Below are positions 22,998 to 30,356 of a stretch of DNA of 32,366 bases, in pieces. The number at the start of each line of letters is the position of its first letter. Position 1 is the first letter of the stretch. Both the position numbers and the translations under genes were made by a program. The stretch comes from a virus: the IMG/VR virus record IMGVR_UViG_3300017742_000055, positions 1 through 32,366 of that record; one strand, given 5' to 3'. The notes under the pieces were generated by a model. It was given only the letters and a program-made list of their open reading frames with translations. It was not told the DNA's origin and ran no database searches.

Positions 22998-25115
22998 ATG
23001 ATTAATTATGAGAATTCAATGTTACCGAAGCTTCTTGCAAAAGAAAATATTACTATTAAGCATGGTAATTACAATACAGCTTGGTTTGATGTTAAAGAAC
23101 GTGTACTCGGTTTGCCTTTATGGAAAGATATGGGCAAAGACGTATATGACCTTTTAATCGGTCATGAAGTCGGTCATGCTATTAATACTCCTTATGAAGG
23201 TTGGCATGACAGTCCAGAAAAACTTAAAGGCTGTCCTCGGTCTTATATCAATGTAGTTGAAGATGCTCGCATTGAACGTAAGATCAAAACAAGTTATCCA
23301 GGTCTTGTTGGTTCCTTCCAACGTGGATACAAAAAGCTATTCAACCAAGAATTCTTCGGCGATCTATCTAATGTAGAATGGTCAGAAGTAAAGCTTATTG
23401 ACAAAATCAATCTTAAAGCTAAAATCGGTTCACTTATCGATGTTCCATTTTCTGATGACGAATACGTCTTTATGGATCGTGCTAATAAAACTGAAACATT
23501 TGAAGAAGTTGTTCAATTAGTTCGTGACATTCTAGCTTGGACTAAAGAAAATCAGCAACAGCTTATGGAACAGCCTCAGAACGGACAAAACGAATCTGAA
23601 TCAGAAGCAGATGAATCACAGAGCCATGATGATTTAGATTCTGACGGATTTTCGGAAGAAGCTTGTAACGAAGATGGTGAAGAGTCTTCAAGTGGTCAAG
23701 ATAAAAACGAAGAAGGTGAATCTGAAGAAGAAAAGCAAGTTGCTAGTCAAAATCCTATTCACGATGATGATGTATCAATAACTGATGCAATGTTCCGTGA
23801 CAATGAAGCTTCTCTTCTTGAATCAGATGAGTACGATCGTCAGCCTAAGATTGTTCATCGTATGGAAAAAAGCCTTGTCAATAAAGCTGTTATTCCATAT
23901 CTAGCCTTAAAAGAACAACGCGCTAAGTGTCTAGTTGACGAACCATATTATCAATCAGTTTATAACGAATTTAATTCTGTTGAATTCGGCTTTAAAGAAT
24001 ATATTTCTAAAGTTAAGAAGTCTATTATGTTTGCGGTAAAAGAGTTCGAACAACGTAAAGCTGCTCATCAGTATCAACGTGCTACTACAGCTAAAACTGG
24101 TCAAATTGACGTTAATGCACTGTGGTCTTACAAAACTAACGATGATATTTTCTTAAAGTCAACTCGTCTAGCTGATGCAAAATCTCATGGTATGATGATG
24201 CTAGTTGATTATTCTGGATCTATGTCTACCTCGATTCAATATGTTATTGATCAGGTAATTCATACAGTTATGTTTTGTAAAGCTGTAAACATTCCATTCG
24301 AAGTTTATGGTTTCACTTCAACTAATCATTCTTCGTCTTACAGTGAGGGTTTACCTGAAGGTCATATGGATATGGATGGTCTATCTATGCCATGTATTAT
24401 TTCATCTGATCTTAAAAAGTCTGAATTCGAAGAAGCGCTAAAGTGGTTATATCAGCGTGTAAAATACGGTCACACTGCACATTGTATTCGTGCTAGATCT
24501 GAAGATTGGGGTTCAACTCCTCTGACTCAAGCTTTGATCGTTTCAGAAGAATTGATTCGTCGTTTTAAAGGTAAGCATAAAATCGAAAAGATGAATTTTG
24601 TTACATTTACTGATGGCGATGCAAATTATCTTTTTGCTACGGATGATAGTCACAATAAAGGCGTTGCAACAGTTAGTTCTGATATACGACTAAACGTTGC
24701 AGGAGTATGGTGTAAAGCTACTAATAATCGTAAGCTACCTCATGCTATATTGTCAGCAATAAAAACTTTGCACAATACAAATACTATCGGTTTCTTTATG
24801 GCTAATAACAACCGTGAATGGAAATCACGTTTAGGTTTAATCGCTTCGAAGAAGAACGGTTATTGCTGGGATGAAGATTATGCAGAATATCAAAAAGAAT
24901 ATCGCAAAAACAAGTGTGTTCACACAGAAGATATTTTTGGTTATAATGACTATTACCTAGTTAAGTCTGGCAATGCACTATCTGCACAGTCTGATGATTT
25001 TTCAGTAGATGAAGATCTAACGGATAACCAGATTGGTACTGCTTTTAAGAAGTACGCAAAAAACAAAAAGGTTAATAAAGTATTAATGACTAAGTTCGGT
25101 AAAGCAGTTGCATAA
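22998..25115 (+). CDS. Metallopeptidase-VWA protein, CobT-like
   Basis: This 705-residue protein has two recognisable parts. Near the N-terminus, IGHEVGHAINT carries an HExxH zinc-protease motif (His56-Glu57...His60), with NVVEDARIER following as the likely third-ligand helix. Residues about 188-262 are a low-complexity acidic linker (Glu/Ser/Asp). The C-terminal part is a von Willebrand A domain with the MIDAS motif DYSGS (Asp404, Ser406, Ser408) and FTDGDA further on. This is the arrangement of CobT-like subunits that work with a CobS/MoxR-type AAA+ ATPase, and such an ATPase is encoded next. In marine T4-like phages these are labelled peptidase/CobT and CobS. A role in metal insertion or in remodelling a host complex is inferred; no cobalamin pathway genes are visible here. 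Confidence 0.88.
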   Translation: MINYENSMLPKLLAKENITIKHGNYNTAWFDVKERVLGLPLWKDMGKDVYDLLIGHEVGHAINTPYEGWHDSPEKLKGCPRSYINVVEDARIERKIKTSYPGLVGSFQRGYKKLFNQEFFGDLSNVEWSEVKLIDKINLKAKIGSLIDVPFSDDEYVFMDRANKTETFEEVVQLVRDILAWTKENQQQLMEQPQNGQNESESEADESQSHDDLDSDGFSEEACNEDGEESSSGQDKNEEGESEEEKQVASQNPIHDDDVSITDAMFRDNEASLLESDEYDRQPKIVHRMEKSLVNKAVIPYLALKEQRAKCLVDEPYYQSVYNEFNSVEFGFKEYISKVKKSIMFAVKEFEQRKAAHQYQRATTAKTGQIDVNALWSYKTNDDIFLKSTRLADAKSHGMMMLVDYSGSMSTSIQYVIDQVIHTVMFCKAVNIPFEVYGFTSTNHSSSYSEGLPEGHMDMDGLSMPCIISSDLKKSEFEEALKWLYQRVKYGHTAHCIRARSEDWGSTPLTQALIVSEELIRRFKGKHKIEKMNFVTFTDGDANYLFATDDSHNKGVATVSSDIRLNVAGVWCKATNNRKLPHAILSAIKTLHNTNTIGFFMANNNREWKSRLGLIASKKNGYCWDEDYAEYQKEYRKNKCVHTEDIFGYNDYYLVKSGNALSAQSDDFSVDEDLTDNQIGTAFKKYAKNKKVNKVLMTKFGKAVA

Positions 25116-25130
25116 AAATGCAACTTTTTT
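25107..25130 (+). terminator. Intrinsic terminator overlapping the VWA gene stop
   Basis: GTTGCAT-AAAA-ATGCAAC followed by six T is a perfect 7-bp stem. The TAA stop codon (25113-25115) lies in the stem and loop. It separates the VWA transcript from the AAA+ transcript, which has its own promoter 12 nt downstream. Confidence 0.9.
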
Positions 25131-25141
25131 ACTAAAAACTG

Positions 25142-25170
25142 TTTACAAACCCCTAAAAACGTGTTATAAT
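25142..25170 (+). promoter_or_regulatory. Strong early promoter of the AAA+ gene
   Basis: -35 TTTACA (25142-25147, as GTTTACAAA), 17-nt spacer, extended -10 GTGTTATAAT (TATAAT 25165-25170). This is nearly the T4 early consensus. The start is near 25177, ahead of GAGGAG (25188-25193) and ATG 25204. Confidence 0.9.
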
Positions 25171-25203
25171 GTGTTTATAAATTGATTGAGGAGTTATTAT
25201 ATT

Positions 25204-26328
25204 ATGAAGATTTCAACACAGAACATTATCAAGAAATTAGCTGAACAATATCCGGATCAAACTCAGTTCCGTAAAAAAGTTATTGTTAATATGGCTGATC
25301 AACTTGGTTATCGTGGTGCTGACTGGTACCCACTTTGCGATGGCAAATATCGGGTAAAAATCGGAACCTATGACTTAAGCGCTATGATCCTACCTTTACG
25401 TCAGGAATTAGCTGCTAACGAAACGCAAACAAACTCTGCACTATCAATGCAGTCAATCGTTAATCAAGAAAAAACTATGGCACAGGTTGATAATACCTTC
25501 GTACCTTGGGGTTCTTTTAACGACTTAGTAAAAATCATAAAATCAGAAATGTTTTATCCAGTTTACGTATCAGGCTTATCTGGTAATGGTAAAACTTTCA
25601 TGGTTGAGCAAGCTGCAGCTAAGTTAAAGCGTGAGTTTGTACGTGTTCAGATTAACCCAGAAACAGATGAGGATGACTTACTTGGTGGATTTAGACTTAT
25701 TAATGGCGAAACTGTATTCTCTAAGGGCCCAGTCCTTAAGGCTATGGAGAATGGCGCAATCTTATTGCTGGATGAAATTGATCGAGCTACAAATAAAATT
25801 ATGTGTCTCCAAGGTATACTTGAAGGTAAACCTGTACTTGTTAAGAAAACGGGTGAGACGATCACTCCGAAACAGGGGTTTAATGTAATTGCAACTGCAA
25901 ACACTAAAGGCAAAGGTAGCGATGACCATCGTTTTACTGCTGCATCTATTATCGATGATGCATTCCTTGAGCGTTTTACTGTTTCAATCGATCAAAAATT
26001 CCCTAGTCCAGCTACTGAAAGAAAGATTGTAGCTAAACATATGGAAAAGTTTGGAAAAACTGATGTTGAGTTTGCTGATAAATTAGTCACATGGGCTGAT
26101 ATTATTCGTAAAACTTTCTATGACGATGGTGTTGATGAAGTTGTTTCAACCCGTCGTTTGTGTCACATTGTTCAAACATATTCTATTTTCGAAAACAAGA
26201 TGAAGTCGATCGATCTTTGTATCGCACGATTTGATGAAGATACTAAAGCTGCTTTCCTTGATCTATACACTAAAGTTGATGACGGTGTAATCGAGAAAGC
26301 AGAAGATGCGGAGGAAATTAATTTTTAA
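25204..26328 (+). CDS. cobS: MoxR/CobS-like AAA+ ATPase
   Basis: This 374-residue ATPase has Walker A GLSGNGKTF (124-132), a substrate-loop region NPETDEDDLLGGFRL, Walker B AILLLDEIDRA, sensor-1 VIATANT and arginine-finger-like DAFLERF. This is the CobS/MoxR pattern widely carried by marine T4-like phages. The N-terminal 100 residues form a separate domain with a small helical start. The start is taken as ATG 25204, which has GAGGAG 10 nt upstream, rather than the in-frame TTG 25186 that lies before it. It should act with the VWA protein just upstream, by analogy with the CobS-CobT and MoxR-VWA pairs. The cobalt-chelatase role itself is unproven. Confidence 0.9.
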   Translation: MKISTQNIIKKLAEQYPDQTQFRKKVIVNMADQLGYRGADWYPLCDGKYRVKIGTYDLSAMILPLRQELAANETQTNSALSMQSIVNQEKTMAQVDNTFVPWGSFNDLVKIIKSEMFYPVYVSGLSGNGKTFMVEQAAAKLKREFVRVQINPETDEDDLLGGFRLINGETVFSKGPVLKAMENGAILLLDEIDRATNKIMCLQGILEGKPVLVKKTGETITPKQGFNVIATANTKGKGSDDHRFTAASIIDDAFLERFTVSIDQKFPSPATERKIVAKHMEKFGKTDVEFADKLVTWADIIRKTFYDDGVDEVVSTRRLCHIVQTYSIFENKMKSIDLCIARFDEDTKAAFLDLYTKVDDGVIEKAEDAEEINF

Positions 26329-26330
26329 AA

Positions 26331-26645
26331 ATGATTGATTATAGATTTAACGAAGGGGCTCTTATTCAAGAGCTCCAGGAATATATTGATTTTACATATA
26401 ACGGGCATTACGGACAAGAACGTTTGCAATCATCTGAAGTGATTGTTGATCGTGGCCATGGACTTGGCTTCTTCTTAGGAAATGTTGATAAGTATAATGC
26501 ACGTTATGGAAAAAAAGGAACTGCAGAAGATCATCGTAAAGATCTGATGAAAGTACTACATTATGCTTTACTTGCACTAAATGAACATGATCGTTTGGCT
26601 GCAAAAAAAGATAAAGAAACTATGTACATTAACGCCAATGTGTGA
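26331..26645 (+). CDS. DUF3310-family protein
   Basis: This 104-residue protein has the DUF3310 pattern. HYGQERLQSSEVI corresponds to the 'HY----ID-I' part, then GLGFFLGNVDKYNARYGKKG, then DLMKVLHYALLAL. This small family is common in phages, often called a nucleotide-kinase-like or SaV-type protein, and its biochemical role is not established. It starts 2 nt after the AAA+ stop, so it is in the same operon. The gene 45 early promoter lies over its last codons. Confidence 0.8.
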   Translation: MIDYRFNEGALIQELQEYIDFTYNGHYGQERLQSSEVIVDRGHGLGFFLGNVDKYNARYGKKGTAEDHRKDLMKVLHYALLALNEHDRLAAKKDKETMYINANV

Positions 26646-26651
26646 TATAAT
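26623..26651 (+). promoter_or_regulatory. Early promoter of gene 45
   Basis: -35 TGTACA (26623-26628) inside the DUF3310 gene, 17-nt spacer, extended -10 GTGATATAAT (TATAAT 26646-26651) just after its stop codon. The start is near 26658, before the CGGAGA ribosome-binding site and ATG 26684. Confidence 0.87.
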
Positions 26652-26683
26652 ATACAACATATTCAATAACGGAGAAATATACT

Positions 26684-27352
26684 ATGCAACTTAGTGAAGA
26701 AACGGTTGCCCTATTGCAAAACTTTGCTTCGATCAATTCGAACATTGTACTAAAACCTGGTCAACAAATCAAGACAATCTCAGAAGCCAAGAATATTCTT
26801 GCACAAGCTTCAATTGTCGAAGACTTTCCACAAGATATTGGCATTTACGATCTTAATGAATTCCTGAATGTTATTAATCTAGTAGAAGGTCCTACGTTAA
26901 ACTTTGCAGGTAATTCTGTGAAGATTAAAGGTACTGGTGCTAACGTGAATTATTATTCAGCTGAACCCAGTATTTTAACAACTCCCGAACGGGATATTAC
27001 TATGCCAACTGCTGAAGTTACCGTTGAGCTTACTCAAGAAAAACTTCTTAAAGCTAAAAAAGCTGCAGCAGTACTAGGCCATACTGATATTGCTTTTGTC
27101 GGTAATGACGAAGGTGTATCAATTCAAGTATTCGATCCTAAAGACGCTAGTGCAAATACGTTTGAACTATCTCTTGGTGAAAATACTAGTGGGGAGACGT
27201 TTAGTTTTATCATGAATATTTCAAATCTGAAAATCATTGATGGTGACTATAATGTTGAAATCTCATCAAAGTTAATTTCAAGGTGGGTAAACAAATCTAA
27301 ACCGGTAAATTATTTTATCGCTTTGGAAAAAAGTTCAACCTTTGGTGTATAA
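26684..27352 (+). CDS. 45: Sliding clamp gp45
   Basis: This 222-residue protein is the T4-like trimeric DNA clamp (T4: 228). The N-terminal block (MQLSEETVALLQNFASINSN, then LKPGQQIKTISEAKNILAQA) and the IGIYDLNEFLNVINL strand-helix are characteristic. The C-terminus ends in a beta strand (KPVNYFIALEKS). gp45 tethers the polymerase and also tracks along DNA to activate late promoters together with gp33 and gp55. It has its own early promoter. A late box overlaps its stop codon. The loader genes 44 and 62 lie downstream but are separated from it by two small genes. Confidence 0.95.
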   Translation: MQLSEETVALLQNFASINSNIVLKPGQQIKTISEAKNILAQASIVEDFPQDIGIYDLNEFLNVINLVEGPTLNFAGNSVKIKGTGANVNYYSAEPSILTTPERDITMPTAEVTVELTQEKLLKAKKAAAVLGHTDIAFVGNDEGVSIQVFDPKDASANTFELSLGENTSGETFSFIMNISNLKIIDGDYNVEISSKLISRWVNKSKPVNYFIALEKSSTFGV

Positions 27353-27355
27353 ATA
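27348..27355 (+). promoter_or_regulatory. T4-type late promoter overlapping the gene 45 stop
   Basis: Exact TATAAATA, with the gene 45 TAA inside it. The predicted start is near 27361. The leader carries the palindrome AAATAAGCTTATTT (27364-27377) next to the GGAG ribosome-binding site of the following gene. It would give late expression to genes inside the replication cluster. Confidence 0.7.
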
Positions 27356-27388
27356 AATAATCAAAAATAAGCTTATTTGGAGAATAAA

Positions 27389-27622
27389 ATGACAGAATCT
27401 GTGAATGAAACTCAGGAACAACCAGTAGGTGAACCTGTACAACTTAGCCTACAAGATATTGCTTCTGTAGTCAATGTTATTGATACAGTGTCCGAGCGTG
27501 GTGCATTTAAAGGCATCGAGCTTGAAACTATAGGCGCTTTGCGTAACCGCATCGCCACTTTCTTAAATTCAGTTGCCCCAGCTGATCAAGAAGAAACTGA
27601 AGAGCCTTCTGCGGAAGGTTAA
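27389..27622 (+). CDS. Small acidic T4-like phage protein (77 residues)
   Basis: The start is ATG 27389 with GGAG (27379-27382) 6 nt upstream; the in-frame TTG at 27377 overlaps that ribosome-binding site and is unlikely. The core VQLSLQDIASVVNVIDTVSE, then RGAFKGIELETIGALRNRI, resembles a small conserved protein found in many marine T4-like phages, flanked here by acidic, unstructured ends. Function is unknown. Its own late promoter, inside a replication cluster, suggests a virion or late role, which is inference only. Confidence 0.75.
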   Translation: MTESVNETQEQPVGEPVQLSLQDIASVVNVIDTVSERGAFKGIELETIGALRNRIATFLNSVAPADQEETEEPSAEG

Positions 27623-27632
27623 TTGTTGGGGA

Positions 27633-27722
27633 TGGCCGGGGACTAAAGGGTTTAAAATAAATCTTTATAAGAGTCCACCCGAAACCCCACGAACGGACCT
27701 TACACAACATGGTCCCCGGCCA
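27633..27722 (+). ncRNA. Candidate structured RNA between the 27389 gene and the WYL_2-type gene
   Basis: This 123-nt gene-free stretch is strikingly GC-rich for this genome. TGGCCGGGGAC (27633-27643) pairs perfectly with GTCCCCGGCCA (27712-27722), and two further pairs (T-G, A-T) extend the stem to 13. Inside, GGGTTT (27648-27653) can pair with AAACCC (27682-27687). GTCC (27673-27676) in that loop can pair with GGAC (27695-27698), which would make a pseudoknot. GGACC (27695-27699) can instead pair with GGTCC (27711-27715), which competes with the outer stem. There is no T run after the stem, so it does not look like a plain terminator. Function unknown; candidates are a cis-regulator of the next gene, a processing signal or a small RNA. 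Confidence 0.6.
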
Positions 27723-27745
27723 ACTATATTATATTAAGGATTATT

Positions 27746-28003
27746 ATGCAAAAAAGTGAATTAACAAACCTAATCAGTGCTCTTAAAGAAGGTATCGTAA
27801 ATGTTACCTTTACCAAAGTCGGTACTTCTGAAGTTCGACTAATGCAATCAACTCTAAATCCTGAAAAACTTACCGAAGCCGGCATTGATACTGTATCAGA
27901 TACCGTCAATGATGAGTCTAATGTCATTCCCGTATGGTGCGTCGATAAAAATGGTTGGCGTTCATTTCGTGTAGATACAGTAACAGCTTGGGAGAAAGTG
28001 TAA
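27746..28003 (+). CDS. WYL_2/DUF2693-type small protein
   Basis: This 85-residue protein ends with PVWCVDKNGWRSFRVDTV, the hallmark of the WYL_2 (formerly DUF2693) family of small Sm/SH3-like beta-barrel phage proteins. Its N-terminal part (SALKEGIVNVTFTKVGTSEV) supplies the first strands. These proteins are common in T4-like phages and their role is unknown. An AAGGA ribosome-binding site precedes ATG 27746, directly after the structured RNA candidate. Its stop overlaps the gene 44 start (TAATG), so it is translationally coupled to the clamp loader. Confidence 0.75.
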   Translation: MQKSELTNLISALKEGIVNVTFTKVGTSEVRLMQSTLNPEKLTEAGIDTVSDTVNDESNVIPVWCVDKNGWRSFRVDTVTAWEKV

Positions 28004-28938
28004 TGCAGGAATTCTTATGGGTCGAAAAGTACCGTCCTCAAACCGTAGCAGATACAATTCTGCCTAAACACTTAAAAGAAACGTTCGAAAAAATTGTGGA
28101 ATCTGAAGAGATTCCTAATTTGCTTTTTACTGGTACAGCTGGTATCGGTAAAACTACAGTTGCTAAAGCTTTGTGCAATCAACTAGGTCTTGATTACTTA
28201 CTAGTTAACGGTTCGGAAGAAGGTAACATTGATACACTGCGGAACAAAATTAAACACTTTGCTTCAACTGTATCATTACAAGGTGGTTATAAAGTTGTCA
28301 TTCTCGATGAGGCTGATTACTTAAATCCACAATCTACCCAACCTGCATTGCGTGGTTTTATCGAAGAATTCAGTAACAATTGCCGGTTTATCATGACCTG
28401 CAACTTTAAGAATCGGATTATCGAACCACTACATTCTCGATGTTCAGTTGTTGAGTTCAATATTGCTAAGAAGGATATGCCAGAATTATGCGGTTCATTT
28501 ATGAAACGTGTTGGTGATATTCTTAAAGCTGAAAATATTGAATATGACCAAGCAGTTATTGCTGAACTAATTATGAAGCATATGCCTGATTGGCGTCGAG
28601 TTCTTAATGAACTGCAACGTTATTCTGTATCTGGTACTATTGACTCTGGTATTCTGGTTTCACTTTCTGAAGTGTCTATGGGTAACCTAATGTCATCTAT
28701 GAAAGATAAAAACTTTAAGAAGATGCGTCAATGGGTAACAGATAATATTGATCAGGAACCAGCTGCATTATTTCGTAAGATATATGATAATATGTCTGAT
28801 TATGTTCAACCACAATCTATTCCACAATTGGTATTGATCCTTGCTGATTATCAATACAAGAATAGTTTTGTTGCTGATCATGAATTGAATATGGTTGCGT
28901 GCTGTACTGAAATTATGGCAGCAGTAGATTTTAAATAA
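28003..28938 (+). CDS. 44: Clamp-loader large subunit gp44
   Basis: This 311-residue AAA+ ATPase is like T4 gp44 (319), which with gp62 opens and loads the gp45 clamp. It starts MQEFLWVEKYRPQTVAD, the standard loader opening. Walker A is GTAGIGKTT (44-52), Walker B VVILDEADYL, followed by the SRC motif HSRCSVVEF. ATG 28003 overlaps the upstream stop as TAATG and begins the conserved N-terminus, so the longer in-frame TTG start at 27955 is rejected. The stop overlaps the next small gene's ATG (TAATG). Confidence 0.96.
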   Translation: MQEFLWVEKYRPQTVADTILPKHLKETFEKIVESEEIPNLLFTGTAGIGKTTVAKALCNQLGLDYLLVNGSEEGNIDTLRNKIKHFASTVSLQGGYKVVILDEADYLNPQSTQPALRGFIEEFSNNCRFIMTCNFKNRIIEPLHSRCSVVEFNIAKKDMPELCGSFMKRVGDILKAENIEYDQAVIAELIMKHMPDWRRVLNELQRYSVSGTIDSGILVSLSEVSMGNLMSSMKDKNFKKMRQWVTDNIDQEPAALFRKIYDNMSDYVQPQSIPQLVLILADYQYKNSFVADHELNMVACCTEIMAAVDFK

Positions 28939-29111
28939 TGAAAGAAAAGAAAAGAAACAAATATTGGAAATTATGGGCAAAGTCACTTGGTGAAAAGTCA
29001 GGTGCTAATAAACGTGAAGCTGATATTATAGCAGCGTTTAGAAGTGTTATTGTCTTAGTCAACTTTATTACATGCTTCTTTATTATATCAGGAGTGATAC
29101 ATCAATGGTAA
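28938..29111 (+). CDS. Small single-pass membrane protein (57 residues)
   Basis: This short gene is read directly from the sequence: ATG 28938 overlaps the gene 44 stop (TAATG), and it ends at TAA 29109-29111. The N-terminal half is very basic (MKEKKRNKYWKLWAKSLGEK). The C-terminal half has one hydrophobic segment of about 20 residues (VIVLVNFITCFFIISGVI, residues 37-54), so an N-in, single-span inner-membrane protein is predicted. The last 7 nt overlap the deaminase start. Family unknown. A basic-then-hydrophobic small protein tied to the clamp loader could anchor replication factors to the membrane or simply share the operon; neither is shown. Confidence 0.75.
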   Translation: MKEKKRNKYWKLWAKSLGEKSGANKREADIIAAFRSVIVLVNFITCFFIISGVIHQW

Positions 29112-29542
29112 CAAAATGGAATAAAGCATTTATGCGAAGTGCGGCTGAGTTTGGACGTTTGTCTCACGCCACTCGTGCAAAAGTAGGTGCAGTGATTGTG
29201 AAAGATAATACAATTATTTCTATAGGCTACAACGGAATGCCTTCAGGATGGGATAATGGTTGCGAATACCAAACCTTAAACTCGCGAGGTCAAAATGCTA
29301 CTCGCACCAGACCAGAAGTACTACATGCAGAATCAAATGCCATTACAAAAGTTGCAAGGTCAACTCAATCGTGTGATGGTGCTGAAATATACGTTACTAT
29401 GGCACCTTGTATTGAATGCGCAAAACTAATACATCAGTCAGGTATAAATAAAGTATATTATGCGAATGATCACTTGCGTTCTAATGATGGTATCAAGTTT
29501 TTGGAAAAATGTGAAATCGAGGTGATTAATGTCCCCATTTGA
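29105..29542 (+). CDS. cd: dCMP deaminase
   Basis: This 145-residue zinc deaminase is of the dCMP/ComE type. It converts dCMP to dUMP for thymidylate synthesis, a standard T4 nucleotide-pool enzyme. Zinc site: His74 and catalytic Glu76 in LHAESNAI, with Cys102 and Cys105 in PCIEC. The start is chosen at ATG 29105 with AGGAG upstream, matching the usual N-terminus; a frame extension to 29072 would lie inside the preceding gene. Shorter than T4 Cd (193). gp62 starts 14 nt inside its 3' end. Confidence 0.93.
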   Translation: MVTKWNKAFMRSAAEFGRLSHATRAKVGAVIVKDNTIISIGYNGMPSGWDNGCEYQTLNSRGQNATRTRPEVLHAESNAITKVARSTQSCDGAEIYVTMAPCIECAKLIHQSGINKVYYANDHLRSNDGIKFLEKCEIEVINVPI

Positions 29543-29909
29543 TTATGTAAATGATGTTACTTACGGTAAGAAAGGAATCATGACCGATAACCTTGCTGAG
29601 AAAGATTATAATGCATTTATTGTAAATCGTTCTCTTTCCTATCATAACGACACAGTTTTATTTGCTAATGAGATGAATATAAATCATACGATTGACAACC
29701 GTCTTCAATATGATTTTTTTATAAATATAATCAGGAAACGCAAACGCTGGTCCAAATGGATGAAAGCTTCTGACGTTTCAAACCTAGATCTCATCAAAGA
29801 GTATTATGGGTATAGCAATGAAAAGGCTAAGTCCGTATTAAAATTATTAAATGATGAACAACTAAACGAATTGAAAAATAGGATTTATAAAGGTGGAAAA
29901 AGAAAATAA
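29529..29909 (+). CDS. 62: Clamp-loader small subunit gp62
   Basis: This 126-residue protein resembles the short gp62 of marine T4-like phages (T4: 187). MSPFDYVNDVTYGKKGIM starts it, then EKDYNAFIVNRSLSYHNDTV, FANEMNINH, and IRKRKRWSKWMK near the centre. It completes the gp44/gp62 loader. GAGGTGA is the ribosome-binding site inside the deaminase gene. The region carries an internal TATAAATA at 29720-29727 that may be chance. RegA begins in another frame 17 nt before its stop. Here dCMP deaminase and a membrane protein separate 44 from 62, which are adjacent in T4. Confidence 0.9.
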   Translation: MSPFDYVNDVTYGKKGIMTDNLAEKDYNAFIVNRSLSYHNDTVLFANEMNINHTIDNRLQYDFFINIIRKRKRWSKWMKASDVSNLDLIKEYYGYSNEKAKSVLKLLNDEQLNELKNRIYKGGKRK

Positions 29910-30318
29910 AGAAGTCAGCAACTGGACTCCGGCTGAAATGCTTGAAGTCTCCCTCAACGAGCCAGATGATTTTTTAAAGATTAGGGAAACGCTAACACGT
30001 ATTGGCGTTGCATCTCGTAAAGATCAGAAGCTATTCCAGTCATGTCATATTCTACATAAGCAAGGACGATACTTTATTGTTCATTTTAAAGAACTGTTTT
30101 TGCTAGATGGTAAGCCAAGTAATCTAATCGAAAATGATATTGAGCGCAGAAATACAATTGCTACACTTCTAGCTGATTGGGGTTTAGTAACAATTCTTAA
30201 TACAAGTGAAGCTGCAAACTGTGCACCTTTACGCCAAATTAAAGTTATTCCTTATAAAGAAAAAAGCCAGTGGGAATTGTGTCCAAAATATAATATTGGC
30301 AATTCAAACAAGGAATAA
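29893..30318 (+). CDS. regA: Translational repressor RegA
   Basis: The family match is clear: LNEPDDFLKIRETLTRIGVA, then QSCHILHKQGRYFIVHFKELF, LLADWGLV, and a C-terminal CPKYNIGN as in T4 RegA (122 residues). RegA binds ribosome-binding sites of early mRNAs and shuts off their translation. Two starts are possible. GTG 29893 gives 141 residues and has AGGA 9 nt upstream inside gp62. ATG 29938 gives 126 residues, closer to T4 length, but lacks an obvious ribosome-binding site. I list the GTG start with reserve. T4 places DNA polymerase (43) after regA; here a late virion cassette follows instead. Confidence 0.9.
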   Translation: MEKENKEVSNWTPAEMLEVSLNEPDDFLKIRETLTRIGVASRKDQKLFQSCHILHKQGRYFIVHFKELFLLDGKPSNLIENDIERRNTIATLLADWGLVTILNTSEAANCAPLRQIKVIPYKEKSQWELCPKYNIGNSNKE

Positions 30319-30323
30319 TTCCA

Positions 30324-30331
30324 TATAAATA
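30324..30331 (+). promoter_or_regulatory. T4-type late promoter of the second virion cassette
   Basis: Exact TATAAATA 5 nt after the regA stop. The predicted start is near 30337, immediately before the GGAGGAG ribosome-binding site of the 30357 gene. It marks the switch from replication genes back to late genes. Confidence 0.85.
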
Positions 30332-30356
30332 TTTAAAAATATGGAGGAGTAATTTA

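Noticed and set aside
25186-25203. TTG start for the AAA+ gene
   Set aside because: It overlaps the GAGGAG ribosome-binding site that serves ATG 25204.
22998-26328. A cobalamin biosynthesis operon
   Set aside because: Only CobT/CobS-like proteins are present, no other cob genes, and the VWA protein has an added HExxH motif. Pathway membership is not supported.
27633-27722. HDV-like, hammerhead or twister ribozyme in the GC-rich element
   Set aside because: The outer stem arms are too far apart for an HDV-like fold. The hammerhead CUGAUGA core and the twister conserved loops are absent.
27955-28002. N-terminal extension of gene 44 from a TTG
   Set aside because: It would lie inside the WYL_2-type gene; the loader family begins at MQEFLWVEKYRPQ, exactly at ATG 28003.
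29720-29727. TATAAATA inside gene 62
   Set aside because: It lies in mid-gene with no start codon or gene boundary nearby; chance occurrence in AT-rich coding DNA is likely. Not listed as a promoter.
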